DNA of 64,000 nucleotides, taken from the NCBI GenBank assembly GCA_944322725.1, contig CALUPU010000006.1, positions 24,534 through 88,533 on the forward strand, written 5' to 3'. Below the pieces are notes generated by a model. The model saw only the letters and a program-made list of their open reading frames with translations. It did not search any database and was not told the DNA's origin. Below are positions 47,213 to 55,236 of this stretch, in pieces (position 1 is the first letter of the stretch; each line of letters begins with the position of its first letter). Source of the stretch: Candidatus Gastranaerophilales bacterium (GTDB lineage Bacteria; Cyanobacteriota; Vampirovibrionia; Gastranaerophilales; Gastranaerophilaceae). The position numbers and the translations under genes are program-made.

Positions 47213-47704
47213 GTGAAATTTTATTGCTGCGGTCTTGTGTATTCAACTCAAGACCCCGAAACTTACTGGTGCATTGAAACATATCATTTAAAAAATCCGG
47301 TCGATGATATTATCGGCGGAAAGAGGATTTACAAACAAATTGTTTACACGCTGTGTTGTAAGAAACATGGCTGTTTAAAGCTTGAACTTCACAGTTACGG
47401 CAAAGTTGACGGAGTTTTAAAACTCCTCTATACCCAGTCTATCAAAGGTCAGGGTGCAATTACATTTTTAGAAAGGACAAAAGCTATGAGAGTAAGACAA
47501 CCACAGTGCTGTCCGTTGAAAGCTTATCAATACTCAAAAAATATTCCCTGGGTATACGGCAAGGCAGTAAACAGTACAACTCAGGTAGTAAGGTATTTTG
47601 ATGAGTCCGGTAACAGGCAGGTTTTTAAGGCTCAAAATCCCGATGGTCAAAAATGGCAGTCGGAGATTATCAAATCAGAAATTATCAAGAAAGGAAAAGT
47701 ATGA
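47213..47704 (+). CDS. Unknown cysteine-rich protein at the start of the phage cluster
   Basis: A 163-residue protein starting at GTG with a strong AAGGAGAGAGG site (an in-frame ATG at 47159 with AGGGA upstream is also possible and would add 18 residues). Three CC pairs (YCCGL, LCCKKH, QCCPL) suggest metal binding. The middle part, NSTTQVVRYFDESGNRQVF, is strand-rich. I do not recognise a family. It overlaps the next gene by four bases (ATGA), so it belongs to the same operon as the tail protein and may assist its assembly. Confidence 0.5.
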   Translation: MKFYCCGLVYSTQDPETYWCIETYHLKNPVDDIIGGKRIYKQIVYTLCCKKHGCLKLELHSYGKVDGVLKLLYTQSIKGQGAITFLERTKAMRVRQPQCCPLKAYQYSKNIPWVYGKAVNSTTQVVRYFDESGNRQVFKAQNPDGQKWQSEIIKSEIIKKGKV

Positions 47705-49032
47705 ATTATCCTATATTTAACATACCCTACAAAGAAGCTTATACCAGTTGTATAGAGTTTCAGACTCAAATTAACGAAAAAATGAAAGGTCGGGAACAAA
47801 GATATCCTGTCTGGACTTATCCCAAGAGAACATTTACTCTTAAATTTGATAAAAATTTTAAAGGCAGAAAAAGACTTGAAGATTTCTTTATTCAGGTAAT
47901 GGGGCAGGGGCAGCAGTTTGAGTTTGTATGGGAAAAATCTAAAGGCGGAAACGATAAAACCTACTTATGTTCATTTGATTCGGACAGTTTTAAGCAGAAT
48001 ATAAATGATTATGGATTTTCCGAGTCGGAATTGAAGCTTGTTTGTATTGATGATACACAGGTTGAACAGGTTGGTGAGCTTGATTTTTATCACAGGGCTG
48101 ACAGTGAAGCATATATTGAATTTTACACAATTGTGGACAAAATTTTTACTGCAAGAAATGAGAGAACTTCTTACTGGGAGTTGCCAAAGAAAAGCTGGAC
48201 TCTTACTTTTGAAAAAAATGCAGCAAACAGAAAAAAACTTGAAGAGTTTTTTATTGCCAAAAGGGGAAGGTTTCGTTCTTTTGACTGGACCTGGAGAAAA
48301 GATTTAGGCGGAGACGGCAAGACTTACACTGTAAGGTTTGATGAGGATTCTTTGCAATCAAATATTGATTCGTCTGGTTTTGGTGAAATCAAGATTAAGC
48401 TGAGAGAGGTTTTTCCTAACAACAATCCATATCTGGAAGTAGAAAAAGATGAGATTATACCCAGAAAATTATTAAAAATTGAAATTGAAGGCGGTTCTAT
48501 TTTTATTCTTGATAATGAAACAATGGAGTCGTTAAGGTATAACGGAGAGGATTATTTTGGTGCACCGTTAGTTTACGATGAAATTGTAAAGGATGACAAC
48601 ACCAGTGTTTCCAAATTGAATATACAACTTTCGAATGTTGGTCTTTCTATATCCGGAATTATCGGTCAGAGAGGCGATGTTATTACAAATGCGCCGGCTG
48701 TACTTACACTTGTTTTTCTCGATGTGAACACAAATACTCTTCTGGGAGATTACAAGCAGGTATTGTATGCCGGACGCTGCAATAATTTGAAGCTTGATTA
48801 TGAAAATGCCTCAATGGATATAGAGACATCTCTTGGCGGATACGAGATTCAGGCTCCTGTCATGAAATACCGTACGACCTGTCAGGTTCGTCGTTTTAAG
48901 GATTGCCGCTGCGGATACACCGGTGAAGAAACAAAATGCGACAGAACTTTTGAACGATGTCAGGAATTGGAAAATGAACTTAATTTCAGAGGATTCCCTC
49001 AGATGTACAACGAACTGGTTATTAAAGTTTAG
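47701..49032 (+). CDS. Phage tail protein: two DUF2460-like repeats fused to a gpL/BR0599-like Cys domain
   Basis: A 443-residue protein. Residues about 1-125 and 130-255 are two similar domains (EQRYPVWTYPKRTFTLKF and ERTSYWELPKKSWTLTF), as in the DUF2460 distal-tail protein of siphophages and GTAs. The rest matches the hub/minor-tail-L type: IPRKLLKIEIEGG, GQRGDVITNAPAVLTL and the terminal cysteine cluster CRCGYTGEETKCDRTFERC with LNFRGFPQ, which in lambda gpL holds an iron-sulfur cluster. It would sit at the tail tip. It overlaps the previous gene by four bases (ATGA) and has an AAAGGA site. Confidence 0.75.
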   Translation: MNYPIFNIPYKEAYTSCIEFQTQINEKMKGREQRYPVWTYPKRTFTLKFDKNFKGRKRLEDFFIQVMGQGQQFEFVWEKSKGGNDKTYLCSFDSDSFKQNINDYGFSESELKLVCIDDTQVEQVGELDFYHRADSEAYIEFYTIVDKIFTARNERTSYWELPKKSWTLTFEKNAANRKKLEEFFIAKRGRFRSFDWTWRKDLGGDGKTYTVRFDEDSLQSNIDSSGFGEIKIKLREVFPNNNPYLEVEKDEIIPRKLLKIEIEGGSIFILDNETMESLRYNGEDYFGAPLVYDEIVKDDNTSVSKLNIQLSNVGLSISGIIGQRGDVITNAPAVLTLVFLDVNTNTLLGDYKQVLYAGRCNNLKLDYENASMDIETSLGGYEIQAPVMKYRTTCQVRRFKDCRCGYTGEETKCDRTFERCQELENELNFRGFPQMYNELVIKV

Positions 49033-49074
49033 ATATTTTTTATAAGAAAGAAAAAGAAAGAAAAAGAGGTAAAG

Positions 49075-50568
49075 ATGTTTACAAATTTTGATGTAAAAAA
49101 TACAAAATATGATACAGACACTATTCAAAGATTGTCTGATTACAATGATTATCGCAATCTTTATGAAGGTGATTTTAATCGTGCATTTAATTCCACTGTT
49201 TTAAAAATCAGAAAGCGTTATCCTCTTGATAACACTACTGCACAATCTTTAATCAGCATAAATTTATTCTGGGCCTTAACTGATTTTTTCAAAGGTTTTT
49301 TAACCAATCAGGGAATTACTGTAAATGTTGATGACAAATTACAAAATGTCTGGGATGAAATAGCAAAGGACAACAATTTTATTTCTGTTTTAAAGGAAGT
49401 GTATATAGACAATTCCCGTTTTGGCAACGGATTATTTAAAGTGGCTCTTGAAAACGGAAAAGCTAAAATATTTTCTGTTTGTCCTGATTGCTGGATTCCT
49501 GTTTTTAATCAGGGGAATCTAAATGATTTATTAGGGCATATTCTGATTTATCCTCTTGAGATTATTGAAAACGGTGTTAAAAAGCAGTTTAAAAAGGTCG
49601 AAAAACATTACAGAGGTTATGTTGAAAACGAGATATGGACATCAAATAACGGTGAATTTGGGCGCCTTTTGACAGCAGAAGAAATGAAACAGTTTAATGT
49701 TTCGGAAGTTGATGATTTTTCCGAATACTGGGAAGATTTTCTTGTATTTCCTACCAAGAATACAACAGAGAGTGATTCATATTTTGGTGAAAGTGACTAC
49801 AAACGCTGTAAGTCTGTCGTGGAAGAGATTATGCTCACGGTAAGCCAGAATTCTAAGATAATTAACCGTCATGCTAATCCAAAATTATCGGGCAGCGAGC
49901 AGAATCTTGAGATGAATCCTTTAACAAATGAGAGAGTTTTTCCTGATACGGACTTTTTAAAAGTTGGTACGGACGGTGTTAAGCCCGAATATATTACGGC
50001 TGATTTGCAGGCTGATGCGATACAAAAACATATTGATATGCTTATGAATTTCTTCTACATTCTCACAAAAACTCCTCCTCAGGCTTACGGGCTTGATATT
50101 GCCGGCAACATGTCAGGAGAAAGTTTGAGAAAAATTTTCATTGCTGCTCTTTCTAAAGTGGATGACATCAAGCAGGTATCTTTCACTTCTACTATTCAAA
50201 AGGTCGTACAATGTGCTATGGCTCTGAATTCAACTTCTGTTGAAAGTGTTAATATTGCCTGGGGTGAGCCGATTCCTGCTGATTATTCTGAGATGGTTGA
50301 TACGGAAAACAGCAGAGTTTCTGCCGGTACACAGAGCAAGCTTACTACTATAATGACGCTGGATAATGTTTCCGAAGAAGATGCAATGGCTGAGTTGGAG
50401 AGAATAGAACTTGAAAAATCAGAAAAGATGTCTTTAAAAGATGCTCTTCAACAGATGAAAAAAGACGATGGTACTGAATCTAAATCAGAATCTCTATCTG
50501 AATCTCAAACACCGTCAGGTAAGGATTTTGATGAAGGTACAGGAGAACAACTTGAGCAAAAGATTTAA
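49075..50568 (+). CDS. Phage portal protein (SPP1 gp6-like)
   Basis: A 497-residue portal protein: N-terminal Trp/Phe-rich region, central clip and stem (TTESDSYFGESDYKRCKSVVEEIM), and the typical helix with TPPQAYGLDIAGNMSGESLRKIFIAAL (in parts), then an acidic Ser/Lys tail. It forms the dodecameric ring through which DNA enters the capsid. AGAGGTAAAG precedes the ATG. It follows the tail-tip protein, whereas portal genes usually follow the large terminase. Confidence 0.85.
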   Translation: MFTNFDVKNTKYDTDTIQRLSDYNDYRNLYEGDFNRAFNSTVLKIRKRYPLDNTTAQSLISINLFWALTDFFKGFLTNQGITVNVDDKLQNVWDEIAKDNNFISVLKEVYIDNSRFGNGLFKVALENGKAKIFSVCPDCWIPVFNQGNLNDLLGHILIYPLEIIENGVKKQFKKVEKHYRGYVENEIWTSNNGEFGRLLTAEEMKQFNVSEVDDFSEYWEDFLVFPTKNTTESDSYFGESDYKRCKSVVEEIMLTVSQNSKIINRHANPKLSGSEQNLEMNPLTNERVFPDTDFLKVGTDGVKPEYITADLQADAIQKHIDMLMNFFYILTKTPPQAYGLDIAGNMSGESLRKIFIAALSKVDDIKQVSFTSTIQKVVQCAMALNSTSVESVNIAWGEPIPADYSEMVDTENSRVSAGTQSKLTTIMTLDNVSEEDAMAELERIELEKSEKMSLKDALQQMKKDDGTESKSESLSESQTPSGKDFDEGTGEQLEQKI

Positions 50569-50604
50569 AAAATTAAAAGCTAACAGAAAATATGATAATT
50601 TTTT
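50566..50604 (+). repeat. Cassette-boundary repeat, copy 1
   Basis: An A/T-rich sequence beginning at the portal stop and containing ACAGAAAATATGATAAT. It matches copies at 52070-52105, 58642-58681 and 60582-60617 (shared core A(C/A)(A/G)GAAAAT then AT-rich). TATGAT could serve as a -10. Copies 1 and 2 flank the cargo segment 50632-52066. Confidence 0.5.
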
Positions 50605-50631
50605 TTAAAAAAAATTTGTTTTAATAAAAAT

Positions 50632-50931
50632 ATGGACAAAAATTTATCAAAGGTAATGAAAGAACAAGAAAAGCAAGATTTTTTGCAGAAAATGAAAAAA
50701 ATTATTTCAAGCAAAAAGAGATTTTGGCTTGTTAATGTTTTTGGTTTTTTAATATGTTCCATAGCAGAATTTTTTGTTTGCTGGCTTGTCAGAACTGATT
50801 TTAATCTCAGTTTTAGCCCCTTAGATAAATCAGATTTTGAGAAACCTGACAATAAGCGTTCTGTAGCAAAAGCATTTTTTGTTATTTTTCTATTAATAAT
50901 TTTGCTTATTGTTACTTTAAAATTCAGCTAA
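50632..50931 (+). CDS. Small two-helix membrane protein (phage cargo)
   Basis: A 99-residue protein with a charged N-terminus and two membrane helices (about residues 33-52 and 82-97). It has no Shine-Dalgarno; a TTTAAT box lies six bases upstream. It sits between portal and scaffold genes, where no structural protein is expected, so it is probably a cargo (moron) gene. Function unknown. Confidence 0.55.
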   Translation: MDKNLSKVMKEQEKQDFLQKMKKIISSKKRFWLVNVFGFLICSIAEFFVCWLVRTDFNLSFSPLDKSDFEKPDNKRSVAKAFFVIFLLIILLIVTLKFS

Positions 50932-50959
50932 TTGAATTATGCTGTAGTTAACATTCTTT

Positions 50960-50992
50960 AAAGCAGGTAAATTTTATTTACCTGCTTTATTA
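50960..50992 (+). terminator. Terminator after the 50632 gene
   Basis: AAAGCAGGTAAA pairs with TTTACCTGCTTT around a five-base loop, followed by ATTAG. It is 28 bases after the stop codon. Confidence 0.75.
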
Positions 50993-51076
50993 GAAAACAA
51001 GAGTTGTGTCATACTTGTTACTATCGGGCGCGTCCTGCTTAGAAATTTTGCTATGGAATATTGCCTGAAAGATTAC

Positions 51077-51105
51077 TTGCACGCTACTTTTATATACTGT
51101 ATCAT
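51077..51105 (+). promoter_or_regulatory. Promoter of the 51112 gene, predicted leaderless
   Basis: TTGCAC (51077-51082), 17-base spacer, TATCAT (51100-51105), and then only six bases to the ATG at 51112. No ribosome-binding site is present. The cargo gene thus has its own promoter, independent of the phage operon. Confidence 0.55.
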
Positions 51106-51111
51106 TTGTAT

Positions 51112-51630
51112 ATGAAGAAATTTTTTGTATTACTGGCAGTTTTGACTATTTGTACTTCTGTATCTGCATATGCAGATACAAGAGATAAGGATTATGAGCA
51201 TCCTATTGATACACAGGAGAGTGCCTGCAAAACCTCGGCTGCTTCAACTGAGGAATGGGTAAAATGTACCATGAAAGCGACGAATCTATGGTCGGCAGAG
51301 GTAGACAAATACTATTCTCTTTTATACAAAAAGCTGAAGGATGATGCAAAGACTGCTATGTATGATGACCAGAAATACTGGAATCTATACAAAAACAATG
51401 AATTTAAGGTTATAGACTCTCTTTACAACAAAGATTTTGAAACTAAAGACAGAATTATACTTCGTGTATCTCAAAAAAGAGATATTGTTAAACACAGGGC
51501 TCAGGCTCTACACTCATATTACATACAAACATTCCCCGAGACAGAAAATGCCAATGAAAAAATTCCCGTTAATACTATTTATAAACCTGACAATATTATT
51601 CAGCGCGGTTTGCGTTACCTCGGCATTTGA
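51112..51630 (+). CDS. Secreted LprI/DUF1311-like protein (phage cargo)
   Basis: A 172-residue protein with a signal peptide (1-20, ending SAYA). The mature part matches LprI/DUF1311: ACKTSAAS, EEWVKCTMKATNLWSAEVDKYYSLLYKKL and YDDQKYWNLYKNN (in parts), with two conserved cysteines. LprI-family proteins include lysozyme inhibitors; in a prophage that could protect against lysozyme or modify the envelope, but this is inference. The start follows the signal peptide; the frame upstream has no site. The next gene overlaps it out of frame. Confidence 0.65.
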   Translation: MKKFFVLLAVLTICTSVSAYADTRDKDYEHPIDTQESACKTSAASTEEWVKCTMKATNLWSAEVDKYYSLLYKKLKDDAKTAMYDDQKYWNLYKNNEFKVIDSLYNKDFETKDRIILRVSQKRDIVKHRAQALHSYYIQTFPETENANEKIPVNTIYKPDNIIQRGLRYLGI

Positions 51631-52066
51631 TTTTGCTGCGATGTCAATAAATTTTAATGATATAGATTCTAAAACAGACGCTTCTCAGATTTACTGGCGA
51701 TGGCTTTTGAAAAAGGTTCAGCTTAATCCGATTAATGCAGGTTTGCATGGTGTTTATCAAAGAGACAGTGCTGCGGTATTTTTTGATTTGGATGGTGATG
51801 GTGTGGACGAAATTCTTGCCACTCATTATTCAACTGCGTCCTCAGGCATGGGGGAATGTCTTTTGTACATTTTGAAAAAAAGTAATGACCGTTACAATGA
51901 AATTTCCCAAAAAATTTATTTTAACCCTGCTATACCTGTTTATATTCTTCCTCAAAAGACGAACGGGTTTAGAGACATTGAAGTAAATAATCTTTTGGAT
52001 TCTCATTCTCATATCTGGGTTTATGACAAGAAAAAAGAATTATATATAAAAAAATCTGAAAAATAA
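51548..52066 (+). CDS. Secreted protein with an EF-hand-like loop (phage cargo)
   Basis: A 172-residue protein starting MPMKKFPLILF with a signal peptide ending TSAF. A FFDLDGDGVDEIL loop resembles FG-GAP/EF-hand calcium sites. It overlaps the 51112 gene by 83 bases in another frame, so the two are linked in expression. Function unknown; probably a partner of the LprI-like protein outside the cytoplasm. Confidence 0.6.
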   Translation: MPMKKFPLILFINLTILFSAVCVTSAFDFAAMSINFNDIDSKTDASQIYWRWLLKKVQLNPINAGLHGVYQRDSAAVFFDLDGDGVDEILATHYSTASSGMGECLLYILKKSNDRYNEISQKIYFNPAIPVYILPQKTNGFRDIEVNNLLDSHSHIWVYDKKKELYIKKSEK

Positions 52067-52069
52067 TTG

Positions 52070-52116
52070 AAAATTTTTGTAAAACGGAAAATATGATAAC
52101 TTATTTTCCGTTTTAA
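52070..52116 (+). repeat. Cassette-boundary repeat, copy 2, with a terminator hairpin
   Basis: AAAATTTTTGTAAAACGG at 52070 begins a copy of the boundary repeat and is nearly identical to the copy at 60582. Here the AAAACGGAAAATA half pairs with TATTTTCCGTTTT (52102-52114) to form a hairpin, so it also ends the cargo transcript. It lies just after the 51548 gene. Confidence 0.6.
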
Positions 52117-52179
52117 TGTGCATAATAAATAAATGATTCGGCAGTCAGTCACTGCTCGATTCCAGCTATATTAATTATT

Positions 52180-52208
52180 ACGGCATTTATTTTAAATGCC
52201 GTTTTTCT
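52180..52208 (+). terminator. Terminator-like hairpin ahead of the scaffold gene
   Basis: ACGGCATTT pairs with AAATGCCGT around a short loop and runs into TTTTC. It is 88 bases before the scaffold ATG, so it may isolate the capsid operon from cargo transcription. The scaffold gene has an AAAGGAG site at about 52284. Confidence 0.6.
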
Positions 52209-52295
52209 TTATACTTTTTACTAACTTACACACTGGGCTGTTTTGCCTTTTAAGGCTTTGATTTAGCAGTCCCCAATTTACAGAAAGGAGTTCCT

Positions 52296-52877
52296 ATGTC
52301 AGGTACACAGGACTTTAATTCGTCTATACATTTTTCAAAAGAAAATGTATCGGATGGTCAATCAGGAATTGACAAAAACTTAGCAGATGCGGTTCAGGAA
52401 GCCGCAATTGAGGAAACCGTAAAAGAGCTTACACCTTCACAAAAGATGGATGCTCTTATTCGCGGCACCTCGTCGGGCTACATGAAAAGAGAACTTGAAA
52501 AACTTCGAAAAGAAGCGGCAAAATACCGTAATTCTACAAAAGCCGAAGAGCAGGAAAAGCTTGAGATTCAAGCAAAGGCTCAGGAGATTCAAAAAGAACT
52601 CGAATCTCTTAAAGCGCAGCACAGAACTCTGTCTATTATTCAAAAGCTGGATAAGGCAGGTTGTATCAAAAGTGAACTTGTTGCAAAAGATATTCCTGCA
52701 CAAATATCTCTTTCAGAAGATTTGGACAAATTTATCGAGAAATACAAAGAAGAGAACAAGTTCCTTTTCAAAGCCCCTAAACAAAATGCCGGAGGTAATT
52801 TTAAAGCATCCGGTGCAAAAAATCTTACGCCCTCACAGCAGATGGATGCATATATACGCGCTGCTTTAGGTCGTTAA
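52296..52877 (+). CDS. Capsid scaffolding protein (GP20-like)
   Basis: A 193-residue coiled-coil-rich, charged protein directly before the capsid gene, as for phage scaffold proteins. Residues about 60-110 form the coiled coil. The motif LTPSQKMDALIRG (about 48-60) recurs at the C-terminus as LTPSQQMDAYIRAALGR, so a capsid-binding segment may be present twice. It would be removed or leave during capsid maturation. No separate protease gene is visible. Confidence 0.7.
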   Translation: MSGTQDFNSSIHFSKENVSDGQSGIDKNLADAVQEAAIEETVKELTPSQKMDALIRGTSSGYMKRELEKLRKEAAKYRNSTKAEEQEKLEIQAKAQEIQKELESLKAQHRTLSIIQKLDKAGCIKSELVAKDIPAQISLSEDLDKFIEKYKEENKFLFKAPKQNAGGNFKASGAKNLTPSQQMDAYIRAALGR

Positions 52878-52913
52878 GACAAATATTATTACGATAAAGA
52901 AAGGAAAATTTAA

Positions 52914-53864
52914 ATGACATTAGATGCAAAAATTATTACGCGTTCGAATGCAGAAGCTTTGATTCCTACGGAGACTTCTAACGAAATTATCAAAGAAGTT
53001 CCTAAATCTTCTGCTGCATTGCAATTATTCAAACAATTGCCTAACATGAGTGCAAAACAAAAAACTCTGCCGATTGCTTCGACTCTTCCGACAGCATATT
53101 TCTTAAACGGCGATACAGATATGAAAAAGACAACAAACGCTGAATGGGACAAGCTGACTCTTACTGCAGAAGAGATTGCTGTTATTGTTCCTATTCCGGA
53201 AGCTGTATTTGAGGATTCTCAATACTCTATGTGGGATGAAATCAAGCCTCAAATTGTTGAAGCATTCGGTATTGCTATTGACGATGCTGTATTCTTTGGT
53301 GTGAACAAGCCTGCATCTTATCCGGATGCTATTGTTACAGCTGCTATTGCAAAGAAAAATACAGTAGAAGTCGGCACTAATGAAGATATTGCAGGTGATA
53401 TCATTGGTGAAGGCGGCGTTATGTCCAAAGTAGAAGATGCAGGTTACAAGGTAACAGGTTTTTATGCTGACAGCAAACTCGAAGCCAAGTTCAGAAACCT
53501 CAGAGACAAAAACAACCAGCTGCTCTACACTCCCGGTTTAACCTCCGAAATGCCGGTAAGTCTTGTCGGTCGTCCGATGATGTATGACGAAACAGGTGTA
53601 TTTGATGCAACAAAAGCTTTATTGATTGCAGGTGATTTTACAAAAGCTGTTTACTCAATCAGACAGGACATTACTTACAAGGTGCTTGATCAGGCTATTA
53701 TTCAGAACACAGACGGAACAATTGCTTATAACCTTGCTCAGCAGGACATGGTTGCATTACGCTGTGTTATGAGACTCGGTGTACAGGTTGCAAATCCTGT
53801 GAACAGAAAAGGCGGTACAAGCCGTTATCCGTTTGCAGTTTTGACTCCTGCAGCAAGTGAATAA
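52914..53864 (+). CDS. Major capsid protein, HK97-fold
   Basis: A 316-residue protein in the size and layout of HK97-type capsids: N-terminal helix (IIKEVPKSSAALQLFKQLP), E-loop area (MSAKQKTLPIASTLPTAYF), A-domain with WDKLTLTAEEIAVIVPIPE, and spine helix WDEIKPQIVEAFGIAID. It follows the scaffold gene by 36 bases with an AAAGGA site. A strong hairpin ends the transcript shortly after its stop. Confidence 0.82.
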   Translation: MTLDAKIITRSNAEALIPTETSNEIIKEVPKSSAALQLFKQLPNMSAKQKTLPIASTLPTAYFLNGDTDMKKTTNAEWDKLTLTAEEIAVIVPIPEAVFEDSQYSMWDEIKPQIVEAFGIAIDDAVFFGVNKPASYPDAIVTAAIAKKNTVEVGTNEDIAGDIIGEGGVMSKVEDAGYKVTGFYADSKLEAKFRNLRDKNNQLLYTPGLTSEMPVSLVGRPMMYDETGVFDATKALLIAGDFTKAVYSIRQDITYKVLDQAIIQNTDGTIAYNLAQQDMVALRCVMRLGVQVANPVNRKGGTSRYPFAVLTPAASE

Positions 53865-53881
53865 TAGTCTTTTTGTTTTAC

Positions 53882-53916
53882 GGGCAGCGGTGCGGTTTCG
53901 TGCCGTCTGCTCTTTT
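53882..53916 (+). terminator. Terminator after the capsid gene
   Basis: A GC-rich hairpin with GGGCAGCGGTGCG pairing with CGTGCCGTCTGCTC (one bulge) and TCTTTT after it. It separates the capsid gene from the convergent cargo genes. Confidence 0.6.
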
Positions 53917-54361
53917 AAGAGTTTTTGTTTTGGGAAATTTTTTGATTCTTTTCTAATTTGTTTTGGAGGAGTTTAAGGAGTCGTATAGTAATAAACAAAA
54001 CAAAGATTATCAAAAAATATTTTGGAGATTGATCACAAACAGCCATAACCCAGATAATTGGGATAAAAAATAAAGAAATCCCTATATCTAAAAAGATGTC
54101 ATAAAAAATATTGTTTAGTATAAAAGAATTTTTGATTTTAGATTTAAATAACCAATCAGCTACATATGCATTTAAAACAATAAAAAATATAGTTATCATG
54201 AATGGTAGTAAAAAAAGCATAATATAAAAATCTATACCGGAATTATTATGGTTTGGTCCAATAGGTAAGGTAAGTTGTAAAAATAATAGACTTATCCACC
54301 CACAAATGGCTGTTATGTGAGTACCATATAATTTTTTAGGAGCGTAAAGGTCAAGTTTCAT
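53915..54361 (-). CDS. Small membrane protein, third of three tandem paralogues (possible immunity)
   Basis: A 148-residue protein starting MKLDLYAPKKLYGTHI with four membrane helices. The next two genes upstream on the minus strand start MKLDLYAPKNYYSSHV and MKLDFYSPKNYYGSHI, so all three are recent duplicates with diverged helices. The start overlaps the end of the preceding paralogue by 11 bases. The N-terminal motif is the strongest conserved part. Their place beside a lipase-like gene on the opposite strand suggests immunity or membrane protection; that is inference. Confidence 0.6.
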   Translation of the reverse strand: MKLDLYAPKKLYGTHITAICGWISLLFLQLTLPIGPNHNNSGIDFYIMLFLLPFMITIFFIVLNAYVADWLFKSKIKNSFILNNIFYDIFLDIGISLFFIPIIWVMAVCDQSPKYFLIIFVLFITIRLLKLLQNKLEKNQKISQNKNS

Positions 54362-54776
54362 TGATGTCTCTCTTTTCTGATTTTTTTTGGAAGAGTTTAA
54401 TTAGTCGTATAGATATAAATATTAAAATAAGAAAAATGAACGGTGTTATGCTGCATTGACCAGTAAGCCAAATTAAAGGCAATAAATAGAAAGTTAATCC
54501 TAAATCAAAAATAAAATCATAAAATTGATTTTTTAGTAAAAACGTATTTTTGACTTTTGATTTAAAAAATATTTCCAAGATATAAATAAACAAAGCAATT
54601 AAGATTGAGTCAACAAATAGACCAAGCATTATTATGTATCCTCCTAAGCCTACATAATCACAAACCGGTCCTTTATACGGATTAAAACAAATATAAAAGA
54701 ATAAGAATACATATCCTGATAATGCCAGAACATGACTGCTGTAGTAGTTTTTAGGAGCGTAAAGGTCAAGTTTCAT
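54351..54776 (-). CDS. Small membrane protein, second of three tandem paralogues
   Basis: A 141-residue, four-helix membrane protein with the shared MKLD.YAPKNYY.SH start. Its C-terminus EKRDINET contains the start codon of the following paralogue (11-base overlap), identical in arrangement to the overlap with the gene before it. The repeated C-terminal sequence KSEKRDINET shows that the duplication unit included the junction. Confidence 0.6.
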   Translation of the reverse strand: MKLDLYAPKNYYSSHVLALSGYVFLFFYICFNPYKGPVCDYVGLGGYIIMLGLFVDSILIALFIYILEIFFKSKVKNTFLLKNQFYDFIFDLGLTFYLLPLIWLTGQCSITPFIFLILIFISIRLIKLFQKKSEKRDINET

Positions 54777-55194
54777 TGATGTCTCTCTTTTCTGATTTAT
54801 TTTGAAGAGATTTTAAAATCCTAATAACTGCAAAAATAATGAAGATAATGAAAATAGTAGTAAATTTAAAGAATATAATATCATACCAAAAAATTGGTGT
54901 AAAAATTAGAATAATGCCTGTATCAAAAAAATAATCATATGTTTTATTTTTTAAAAGAAATTGATTTTTAGCCTTAGTTTTGAAGAATGTCTGGAGTAGA
55001 TAGAATAATATAGCTATTAACAGGAAATCTATAGGTATTAGTGATGTAATGCCATAGATCATGCCGGCTCCAGTTCCGGAATAGTCTTTTCCTGTCGGAA
55101 ATATAAGAAGAAAAGACAGAAAAGTAATCCAGCCTCCAAATGCTAAGATATGACTGCCATAGTAGTTTTTTGGTGAATAAAAATCTAATTTCAT
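54766..55194 (-). CDS. Small membrane protein, first of three tandem paralogues
   Basis: A 142-residue, four-helix membrane protein with the same start motif (MKLDFYSPKNYYGSHI) and the same RDINET C-terminus. It is divergent from the lipase-like gene, whose ATG lies 42 bases away. No obvious promoter fits in the short gap, but the transcript would run through all three genes. Confidence 0.6.
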   Translation of the reverse strand: MKLDFYSPKNYYGSHILAFGGWITFLSFLLIFPTGKDYSGTGAGMIYGITSLIPIDFLLIAILFYLLQTFFKTKAKNQFLLKNKTYDYFFDTGIILIFTPIFWYDIIFFKFTTIFIIFIIFAVIRILKSLQNKSEKRDINET

Positions 55195-55236
55195 TTAGTA
55201 AGTTTAACATATTGTCACTTGAAAGGAAAACAAAAT

